Part shown: piece by piece, positions 9,849 to 19,355 of the stretch
Position numbering within the stretch: the stretch's first letter is position 1
Layout of the letters: each line of letters starts with the position of its first letter
Source of the DNA: Microscillaceae bacterium
Lineage (GTDB): Bacteria; Bacteroidota; Bacteroidia; Cytophagales; Microscillaceae
NCBI GenBank assembly: GCA_025054775.1
Contig: JANWZA010000002.1
Coordinates: forward strand, 60,938-124,937
Reading direction: 5' to 3'
DNA length: 64,000 nucleotides
Notes under the pieces: generated by a model
Told to the model about the DNA's origin: nothing
What the model saw: only the letters and a program-made list of their open reading frames with translations
Databases searched by the model: none
Made by a program: the position numbers and the translations under genes

Positions 9849-10021
9849 ATGCAATATAAAGTAAGTTAAAGATAATTTAGTAAAGTTAGTTTCTGTATAG
9901 AAAAGTTTTATCTACTGCAAGCTCCAAACAGGTAATTCTCAAAAAATTACTCCTACTTTCCCTCTTAGACAAACAAGATTTGACTTCAAAGGATTAGGCT
10001 TCAAAAATACAAAAAAAGTTA

Positions 10022-10029
10022 TATTTTTG
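10022..10029 (+). promoter_or_regulatory. -7 promoter element of a lost secreted-protein gene
   Basis: TATTTTTG followed by TATC, 29 bp before the ATG of the truncated signal-peptide ORF at 10058. It matches TAnnTTTG and suggests the stub is the 5' end of a once-transcribed gene. Confidence 0.35.
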
Positions 10030-10057
10030 TATCACTCCGTCTGACAATTTTAATACG

Positions 10058-10156
10058 ATGGCTAAACAAAAGTATTGTCTTCTGTTTTTTTTTATGACCA
10101 TTTTTGCTACTCCTGCCTAAGGGCAGTTTGCTCTTGTTGTTATTTCGTGTATAACA
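10058..10156 (+). pseudogene. 5' stub of a gene for a secreted protein
   Basis: The reading frame encodes MAKQKYCLLFFFMTIFATPA, then TAA (10118-10120), then GQF and more hydrophobic residues. This is a complete signal peptide, with lysines, a hydrophobic core and an expected A-x-A type cleavage site, in which a CAA codon at the cleavage site appears to have become TAA. No mature-protein homology follows, because the decayed methyltransferase begins 65 bp later. The most likely reading is the remnant of an exported-protein gene cut short by deletion or insertion. No family can be named. Confidence 0.4.
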
Positions 10157-10220
10157 TAATAAGGAAAACTTATTGTCTGTTTAGACAGATTTTATATAAC
10201 TGTCTGATTTTGAGTAATCT

Positions 10221-11752
10221 ATGTAAAATCAACTTTTTTATGGGGATAATTTAGAGGTCTTACGAAAGTATATCAAAGATGAGAGTATTGATTTGTGCTA
10301 TATTGACCCGCCCTTCAATTCTAAACGAAACTATGATCAAATTTATAACAACGTTGGTACAGAAGACAGAGCTCAAGCTCAAGCCTTTATACGGACACTT
10401 GGACGTGGGAAACAGCTGCTGAAGAGGGCTTGAATGAAATTCTGACTAATCCGAATGGCTTATTTACTCGCCAAATGGTGAAATTGATTGCAGGTTTGCG
10501 AGAGGTGTTGGGCAAAGATAGTTTGTTAGCTTATTTGGTAAGTATGGCACTTCGCATTGCCGAAATACACTGAACACTCAAACATACAGGCTCGTTTTAT
10601 TTGCACTGCGACCCTACCGCAAGTCATTACCTCAAACTCCTACTTGATGCTATATTCTGTCCTAAGGGAGGAATATTCAGAAATGAAATTGTGTGGGCTT
10701 ACTCTGGTGGTGGCAGACCAAGAAATGATTTTGCTCGCAAGCACGATATAAATTCCGATATTCTAAAAGCAAAAAGGTTATCTTTAATGCCGACTCTGTT
10801 AGAGTTCCCTATAATTTAGATATTGAAAAATATACCTCACCTAAAGCTTGGGGTAGTCATAAAGGAATTGATAAAAGTTACAGTCCCAACGAATTGGGTA
10901 AAATTCCTGAAGACTGGTGGTTGATTTCACCTATCAACTCTCAATCCAAAGAGCGGTTAGGCTATCCGACGCAAAAGCCTGAGGCATTGTTAGAACGCAT
11001 TAACAAAGCGAGTTCCAACGAAGGCAATATGGTGTTAGACGCTTACTGCGGTTGCGGTACCACCATTGCCGTTGCCGAAAGATTACATCGTAGAGGGATT
11101 GGCATTGATATTACTTATCAAGCTATTTAATTATTGTCAAACGTTTAGAGGATACTTTTGGACAAGATTTTACTCAGAATATCGTGGATAAAACCACTCA
11201 GCAGATTATTCAACCTGCTCGCTTGGTGCTTTCTGGTATTTCGCACAACTTGGAAAGTGCCATTGCCTTAGCCAATCGGAAGGATGATCGCACAAGAAAA
11301 GAATTTGAGAAATGGGCTATCCTGACCTACTCTAGCAATCGTGCTATCATTAACGAGAAAAAAGGAGCGGACAAAGGTATTGATGGCACAGCATTTATTC
11401 TTCATTCTGCTCAGCAGAGTAAAGAGGTGGTGTTTTCTGTCAAACGGGGAATGTTAGCACTACCCACGTGCGCGATTTGCGGGGGGTAGGAACGGGAGAA
11501 TGCAGCGATTGGTATTTTGATAACTTTACAGGAGCCAACAAGATCTATGTTACAAGAGGCTAAACAAGTGGGTAGCTATCAGAACGAACTTACCCAACAA
11601 ACTTTTGATAGATTGCAGATTGTTACTATTCAAGAAATTCTTGATGGTAAGCGACTTGCCTTGCCACTTCTTTGGAAGTGCTTAAAAAAGCAGAGAGAAA
11701 AAATGCTTTAGGGCAAATTCAAACTATGCTTGATATAGAGCCTGAAGAGTAA
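10221..11752 (+). pseudogene. Decayed DNA methyltransferase fused to a nuclease-like C-terminal domain (restriction-modification remnant)
   Basis: Reading across frames recovers a beta-class N4/N6 amino-methyltransferase: an opening YGDNLEVL, motif IV in IDPPFNS, HCDPTASHYLKLLLD, YPTQKPEALLERI, and motif I late in DAYCGCGTTIAVAE. A C-terminal part, KGADKGIDG ... VVFSVKRG ... VRDLRGV ... EPTRSMLQEAK, resembles the Mrr/PD-(D/E)XK-like domain fused to such enzymes in single-chain restriction systems. Lesions seen: stop at codon 2 (10224), frameshift near 10389, in-frame TGA at 10571 (probably from CGA), and frameshifts near 10752, 11128, 11447, 11500 and 11660. No intact product is possible. It was probably acquired horizontally. 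Confidence 0.88.
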
Positions 11753-11759
11753 TAAACTA

Positions 11760-12713
11760 TTAGAACTGATTAAACCTTTTACCATACTTTTGTTCAAAGT
11801 CTTGTTCTGCTTTTTTCAAGTACTCTAAAAACAATTGATAAGAATTTGTATCGGGGTTGAAGGGCTTGTGTGCTTTGGCTTTGCTGATTTGTTCAAAGTC
11901 AATACAATATTGTTGGGTAAGGCTATCAAAGTAAGTAGCGGAGAATTTTTCCCAAATATATTGTAGAGCCTGTTCGTTAGGGTGGAGCAGATCAGAGGCA
12001 TAAAATCGGTAATCGCGCAAATCATCTAACATGATTTCATAACTTGGAAAATAGCTTACTTTTTCATATCTTTCCACAATCCAGTGCTTGGCCAATAGTA
12101 GAGTAGCCTTGCTTACATTATTCAAAACAAGTGTGTCTTTCAAGTGCCGTACAGGACTAATGGTAAGAATAATTTGTAGTTTTGGATTGATGTTTTGTAA
12201 AAATTGATATAGCTTTTGAAAATTTTGGCTAATCTCTTCTACACTTAATAAGTATTTTTCAAAAAGTTTTTGCGGTAACTTATGACAATTTGCCACAATT
12301 TTATTTTTCTCTTTACGAACGTACACCCAAGCAGTTCCCCAAGTAAGCAGAAGCCAGTCCGCATTTTTTAGATAGTTTTGGGTAATGTCTTGTTGTTTTT
12401 TAATCAAATTTTTAAGCTCCTCCTGACTTTTAGCTTTTATTTCACTATGAAAATCCTCGTGATAAAATACCTCCTCGTAGTAAACAATTCCCTGCTCAAT
12501 ATTTTCACTTTCAAAGGTATTTGGCAATAAAAGGTTATGCAAGCTAATAGGATTAAAAACTGTCCCGAATGGGTTGATAAGTACCTCTAACCCTGCTTGT
12601 TTTAATTTATCACCCATATTTTGTGCAAAGCATGAACCAATACTCAAAATTTTATGCTTATAGTGGATGTTTTGAATAGACTTTGGAGTGAGAATTTCAG
12701 TACGGAATAACAT
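11760..12713 (-). CDS. GSCFA domain protein
   Basis: A 317-aa protein with the family-naming motif in LSIGSCFAQNMGDKL (about residues 24-38), followed by NPFGTVFNP, LLLTWGTAWVY and ILTISPVRHLKD, and an ASDLLHPNEQAL segment that resembles the C-terminal catalytic D..H block of SGNH hydrolases. GSCFA proteins are widespread in Bacteroidota; an ester hydrolase role is inferred from the fold, and the substrate is unknown. It ends 8 bp from the methyltransferase remnant on the opposite strand. The flanking gene is intact, so decay is confined to the remnant. Confidence 0.85.
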   Translation of the reverse strand: MLFRTEILTPKSIQNIHYKHKILSIGSCFAQNMGDKLKQAGLEVLINPFGTVFNPISLHNLLLPNTFESENIEQGIVYYEEVFYHEDFHSEIKAKSQEELKNLIKKQQDITQNYLKNADWLLLTWGTAWVYVRKEKNKIVANCHKLPQKLFEKYLLSVEEISQNFQKLYQFLQNINPKLQIILTISPVRHLKDTLVLNNVSKATLLLAKHWIVERYEKVSYFPSYEIMLDDLRDYRFYASDLLHPNEQALQYIWEKFSATYFDSLTQQYCIDFEQISKAKAHKPFNPDTNSYQLFLEYLKKAEQDFEQKYGKRFNQF

Positions 12714-12734
12714 AGATATATTGATGGATTGAAC

Positions 12735-12923
12735 TTATTCTCCTAAAAATAGACTTTCTCTTCGGCAGGTAAGCGGCTCAGTAGAGGTTTTTAGCAATAA
12801 CTGCTTATAATTAGAAAAAACATATTGAAGTGGTTGGGGATTTATTTTTTTTGTGCATTTTGCATATAAAAATGGAGACAAACATATATACTTACAAATA
12901 TTATCTTTGCTTAGGATTTCCAT
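12735..12923 (-). CDS. Doubtful 62-aa ORF upstream of the GSCFA gene
   Basis: An ATG-initiated ORF ending 21 bp before the GSCFA start. It is Cys/Lys/Tyr-rich (starting MEILSKDNICKYICLSPF) with no recognised motif and no hydrophobic segment. It could be a leader peptide, a remnant, or chance. The 312-bp gap between the GSCFA gene and the divergent batA-like gene otherwise holds only their promoters. Confidence 0.2.
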   Translation of the reverse strand: MEILSKDNICKYICLSPFLYAKCTKKINPQPLQYVFSNYKQLLLKTSTEPLTCRRESLFLGE

Positions 12924-13025
12924 AAAAGGGCTATTTTAGATTAAACACCAAAAATATACCTTTACTGGAAATCTTTTACAATTCTAGAAACTTCACTCTA
13001 AACAACTTCAACGTCAGAAGGTTTT

Positions 13026-15074
13026 ATGCAGTTTGTTTTTCCCGAGTTTTTGTGGGCTTTGTTGGCAATAGCTATTCCTATTCTGATACATATTTTTAAT
13101 TTTCGGCGTACCAAAAGAGTTTTTTTCAGCAATGTAGCTCTTTTGCAGGCAGTCAAAACCCAAACTAATCAATTCAGGCGGTTAAAACATTTGCTTATTT
13201 TGCTTACGCGCATAGCTACGATTATGTTTTTGGTATTAGCCTTTGCCCAACCTTATTTGCCTAGCCAAAACAGACAATCTATCCAGAATACGCAAGGCTT
13301 GGTAAGTATTTACTTAGACAATTCGTTTAGCATGCAAAGCGAAACCAACCAAGAAAAAGCCTTAGATATTGCTACACGATACATTAACGATTTACTCAAG
13401 GTTTTTCCTAAATCGGCGCGTTTTCAAGTAGTTACTAATTTCTTTGAAAATCGCGAGCAGTTTCCACTTATTGCCAAAAAAGTAGAGGACCAACTCACCG
13501 AACTTCGCTTTGCTCCGCAAAGCCGTAGCCTAGAGCAAGTTGCTAAACGACAACAAAGTTTGCTAGAAAAACATACTTTGAGCAACCGCAACCTAATTTT
13601 TTGGTTCTCTGATTTTCAGCGGAGTACAGCAGGCGAATTAGAAAAAATTAGTTTAGATACGCTTAATCAATACTATCTCGTGCCGATAAAAGCCGAAAAA
13701 ATAGCTAACATTGCTATTGACTCCGTGTGGTTAGCAAATCCATTTATTAAAGCGAATGAGAGCAATCAAATCAATGTGTTAGTACGTAACTATGGGCAAG
13801 AGGCAAAAGAAAATTTGGTGTTAAAGTTGTTTATCAACGAAAAGCAAGTTTCTACCACGTCGGTTAGTTTAGCTGCTCAAAACACAAATATTGCTCAATT
13901 CAATTTCATGATTGAGGCCCAAGGCTTTCAGCCTTGCAAAATTACTTTTGAGGACTTTCCCGTAGTCTTTGATAATGAGTATTTTTTCGTGCTAAATACC
14001 AGCCCTACGGTCAATATTTTGCATTTGAGCAACGAAAAAAATGTTTTTATTGACAATGTTTTTGCCAACGAAAGTATATTCAGACTACAAAACTTCTCTG
14101 TAAATAATTTAGATTTTAACCGTCTTGATGTCTCTGAATTAGTGATCTTGAGCAACGTAAGCGAAATAGAGGGAGAGCTACGCAATCGCCTCACAGAATA
14201 CCTTCGCAAAGGTGGAAATTTGGTTGTATTTCCTTCAAGCCAACCTCAAGAAAGTTTAGTGAACTTTCTCAAGACCTTAACCTTAGCAAACCTCAAGACT
14301 TTGAAGGTAGATAGCTTAGGCAAAGGCAAAAACAACGAACTGAGAGTAATGGATGTGAACAATCCTTTTTTCAAGGGCTTTTTTGATAAAGTACCTAACA
14401 ATGTGCAAATGCCTTGGAGCAATGCCGTGTTACAATGCAGAGAAGGCAACTTGCTTTTGAGCCAAAAAGACCAGAATGCTTTTCTTACACGTTTTGCCGT
14501 AGGGCGTGGCAATTTGTATCTCTTTACTAATCCTTTACAGGATAGCCACACTAATTTTGCCAAGCATGCTCTTTTCGTGCCTGTGATGTATCGCTTGGCT
14601 TCGCTTAGCAAATCTGCTGAGCAACGATTAGCTTACCGTTTTGAAGATAAAACCTTAACCTTACCCATTACTAACGCCCCCAAAAATACAACCTTTAGCC
14701 TAAGAAAATATAATGACAAACAGCCCACGCTTATTCGCCCTGCCCAACGCCTGCAAGGAGAAATGCTCTGGTTGGAGATCCCCGAGCAACTCAACGAAGC
14801 AGGTTTTTACGAACTTTTGGCAAATGATAAGCCTTTGCAAATGATTGCTTTCAATTATGATAAGGCAGAATCAGACATGAACTTTTATACCGCAGAGCAA
14901 TTGAGAAATATTTTTGCCAAACGAAAAAACGTGCAAGTATTTGATAGCACCAAAAACAAAAACTTTGTCCAAGATTTCAAGGAGAAGAACGTACAGTACA
15001 ATTTGTGGAAATACATGCTCATTGTGGCTCTCTTTTTCTTGCTCTTGGAAACCGCTTTGATACGCTTAATGTAG
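13026..15074 (+). CDS. BatA-like membrane protein with aerotolerance-regulator N-terminus and VWA-like domain
   Basis: The 682-aa protein opens FVFPEFLWALLAIAIPILIHIF, followed by RRTKRVFFSNVALLQ, the N-terminal membrane domain shared by BatA-type proteins, then a second TM (about residues 57-76). Next comes a von Willebrand A-like domain with the partial MIDAS LDNSFSMQS (D-x-S-x-S). A long extracytoplasmic region follows, with a glutamine-amidotransferase-like segment, and a final TM anchor at the C-terminus (YMLIVALFFLLLETALI). Such proteins are common in Bacteroidota; function is not established. It is convergent with ligA, 6 bp apart. The BatD homologue in this window is unlinked. Confidence 0.8.
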   Translation: MQFVFPEFLWALLAIAIPILIHIFNFRRTKRVFFSNVALLQAVKTQTNQFRRLKHLLILLTRIATIMFLVLAFAQPYLPSQNRQSIQNTQGLVSIYLDNSFSMQSETNQEKALDIATRYINDLLKVFPKSARFQVVTNFFENREQFPLIAKKVEDQLTELRFAPQSRSLEQVAKRQQSLLEKHTLSNRNLIFWFSDFQRSTAGELEKISLDTLNQYYLVPIKAEKIANIAIDSVWLANPFIKANESNQINVLVRNYGQEAKENLVLKLFINEKQVSTTSVSLAAQNTNIAQFNFMIEAQGFQPCKITFEDFPVVFDNEYFFVLNTSPTVNILHLSNEKNVFIDNVFANESIFRLQNFSVNNLDFNRLDVSELVILSNVSEIEGELRNRLTEYLRKGGNLVVFPSSQPQESLVNFLKTLTLANLKTLKVDSLGKGKNNELRVMDVNNPFFKGFFDKVPNNVQMPWSNAVLQCREGNLLLSQKDQNAFLTRFAVGRGNLYLFTNPLQDSHTNFAKHALFVPVMYRLASLSKSAEQRLAYRFEDKTLTLPITNAPKNTTFSLRKYNDKQPTLIRPAQRLQGEMLWLEIPEQLNEAGFYELLANDKPLQMIAFNYDKAESDMNFYTAEQLRNIFAKRKNVQVFDSTKNKNFVQDFKEKNVQYNLWKYMLIVALFFLLLETALIRLM

Positions 15075-15080
15075 CACAAG

Positions 15081-17135
<2,055 letters not shown>

Positions 17136-17237
17136 TTACAAAATAGTTGTGAATTATAAATATATACAAAACACAAAATGATTGTTTGTAATAAAAAATA
17201 TCTATTTATTTAAAATTTAGGTAGATCTTATATTGCT

Positions 17238-17972
17238 AATATTTTAATAAATAACAATAAAATAATTATTTTTGATATTTTATGTTAATATTTTAATATT
17301 TTTTGTTAAGTTTTTAATATTTTATATTAAATTTTTATTATTTAATGTTAATTTTTTAATGCTATAAATTATTAGTTTAATGTTGTATATTAGTATTTTA
17401 ATATTTAATATTACTATTTTTGTAATTAACGTTAAACAACTATTATTAAATTCTAAACATTTGTTGTTAAAATTTAAAATTTGTGTATTTGATGTTAAAT
17501 ATTTGTCTAAAAAAATAAATACAAATATTTGATAAGTTGAATATTTGTAGTTAATGTTTTCAAAAATGTAAGTTAATTATTATTTAAAAAAAATAAATGT
17601 AGATATTTAATTTACTAAACATCTACATTTGTTAGCAAAAGTCAGCACTTTGATATTTGATGTTAATTTTTTAATAGTTAATGTTAAAACTTTAATAGCT
17701 AATGTTAAAATTTTAATAGCTAATGTTAGCATTTTAATAATCAATGTTAATATTTAAATAGCTAGTATTAGCACTTAAATAGCTAATGTTAAAGTTTTAA
17801 CATTAAAAAGCAAATATTAAACATTAAATGGTAAGTATTAAATATTAATTGTTAAGCATTTATTACTTAAAAGTAAATATTTGCTATTAAATAGTAAACA
17901 TTTTTTATTAAAAGCTAAACATTTTTTATTTAAGACTTAACATTTAGTATTATATTAGAGATATTTGAAGGA
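17238..17972. repeat. Degenerate 21-bp-period tandem array, almost pure A+T
   Basis: About 33-35 head-to-tail units of exactly 21 bp. Unit starts at 17280, 17490 and 17658 are separated by 10x21 and 8x21, with no indel between them. The best-conserved part is TAATGTTAA-nnn-TTTTAATA; the cleanest copies are at about 17658-17805. Phase is clearest from 17259 to 17951 (33 units). Each unit carries phased A and T tracts. Read as codons on the plus strand the unit gives Asn-Val-Lys-x-Leu-Leu/Ile-x, but stops interrupt all frames. No gene, DnaA-box cluster or RNA is seen. The flanks 17100-17237 and 17973-18160 are AT-rich without repeats. Confidence 0.85.
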
Positions 17973-18160
17973 GATTATTAAACATCTTACATAAGTATTT
18001 AATTTTGTAGATATTCATGAAACTAAATTTCTCAAATATTTTAGCAGAAATATTTGAGATGGTAGCAATCATTTGGTGGATTAGGTTATTATACAAACCG
18101 ATGTTTTTTTCTTTTCCTTGACTTTTGCAAATACTGGATATACCGACAAATTGTAATAGG

Positions 18161-19330
18161 TTAAAGTAAGTTTTCTATGGCTTGCATCACCTCTGCAACT
18201 TCAATACTTGCCATGCAATTCTTTTGCTTGAAAAAGCACTCCGTTTGGAAGCAGGGGTTGCAGGCAAAAAGTTGCTTTTTGTGTATCCATCGGCTTTCAG
18301 GCGAGTATGGATACCACATTTGCGAGTCCCCAGGACCGAACAGAGCTACCACTTTCTTACCCAAGCACGTGGCCAAGTTCATAGGACCGCTATCTAGCCC
18401 TACAAAAAAGAGACAAGATTGCAAGAGAGCTACCATCTGCTCCAAAGTGGTAATCTTGTAAATTAGCTTTTCGTTAGCCAGCTTCGCTAAGTCAGCTAAA
18501 CTGTTAGCCATTTGGGCTATTTGTTCGGCCTCTCCTTTACCCCCGATTACAATCACTCTGTAAGGCTGTTTATAGAGCATTTCGCGCACAAGTTGCTGCC
18601 ATTTTTCTATTTGCCAGCGTTTGTATTCCCAGCCACCACCCACATGAAGCAGGATGTAAGGGCTTAATGGTTGAATTTCTTGGATAACTGCCGCAGAAAT
18701 TTGAGGAAAAAAGCAAGGAAGCTCAACAGGAATGAGCTTCTCCCGAGGGATTTGCAAAGTAGTGAGTAAATAAGTGTTCCATTCGTAGCGGTGCAAATAA
18801 GGAGAGGTTTTGCATTTTTTATCCAACAACCACCCTTTCAGCCAAATATTAGAACCTAAATAATGCTGATATCCGACAACTTGCTTACAACCTATAAACT
18901 GCAAAACGGCTTGTGAACGCACATCACCACGGGTATCTATACCGAGGTCAAATTTTTCTTTGCGAAGTCGCCATAAAAACCTGGTGAGTTGCCACAAGCG
19001 GCTAAGTTTTGATTTTTTGTAGCCATAATCTGACCAAGGAAAGTCAGTAGTGAACACGTGTGTGATGCGTTGGTCTAAATGAGCTACTGCCCCACTGCTC
19101 GGCTTGGTAAGGATGTAAATTTTTCCTTCGGGAAAAGCCTTTTTCAAGGGAGTAATCATAGGAAAAAGGGAAACCACATCACCCATTTGAAAGGGTTCAA
19201 TAAGCAAAATTTTCGTTACGTTTTTTATTCGCTTACGTTTGAACAGTTGCAAAGGCAGTAAAACAAGAAAAGCAATTGCTTCCAAAAGATGACTCAAAAA
19301 AACCGTCTTAGGACGATAGTGGTAAGGCAT
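18161..19330 (-). CDS. Glycosyltransferase family 9 (heptosyltransferase-like)
   Basis: A 389-aa GT-B enzyme of the ADP-heptose:LPS heptosyltransferase family. N-terminal domain: ILLIEPFQMGDVVSLFPMITPLKKAFP. C-terminal donor-binding domain: LHVGGGWEYKRWQIEKWQQL and GLDSGPMNLATCLGKKVVALFGPGDSQMWYP. The N-terminus carries a hydrophobic stretch (about 10-26) that may associate with the membrane. A Cys-rich C-terminal tail (CNPCFQTECFFKQKNC) may bind metal. It probably adds a sugar to lipid A core or another surface glycan; donor and acceptor cannot be read from sequence. No other glycan genes adjoin it. Confidence 0.88.
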   Translation of the reverse strand: MPYHYRPKTVFLSHLLEAIAFLVLLPLQLFKRKRIKNVTKILLIEPFQMGDVVSLFPMITPLKKAFPEGKIYILTKPSSGAVAHLDQRITHVFTTDFPWSDYGYKKSKLSRLWQLTRFLWRLRKEKFDLGIDTRGDVRSQAVLQFIGCKQVVGYQHYLGSNIWLKGWLLDKKCKTSPYLHRYEWNTYLLTTLQIPREKLIPVELPCFFPQISAAVIQEIQPLSPYILLHVGGGWEYKRWQIEKWQQLVREMLYKQPYRVIVIGGKGEAEQIAQMANSLADLAKLANEKLIYKITTLEQMVALLQSCLFFVGLDSGPMNLATCLGKKVVALFGPGDSQMWYPYSPESRWIHKKQLFACNPCFQTECFFKQKNCMASIEVAEVMQAIENLL

Positions 19331-19355
19331 AGCATTGTATTTTGAAAAGGTGAGT

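Noticed and set aside
17238..17972. Replication origin or CRISPR array
   Set aside because: No DnaA boxes such as TTATCCACA, no dnaA/dnaN neighbours, and the units are contiguous without unique spacers, so neither label fits.
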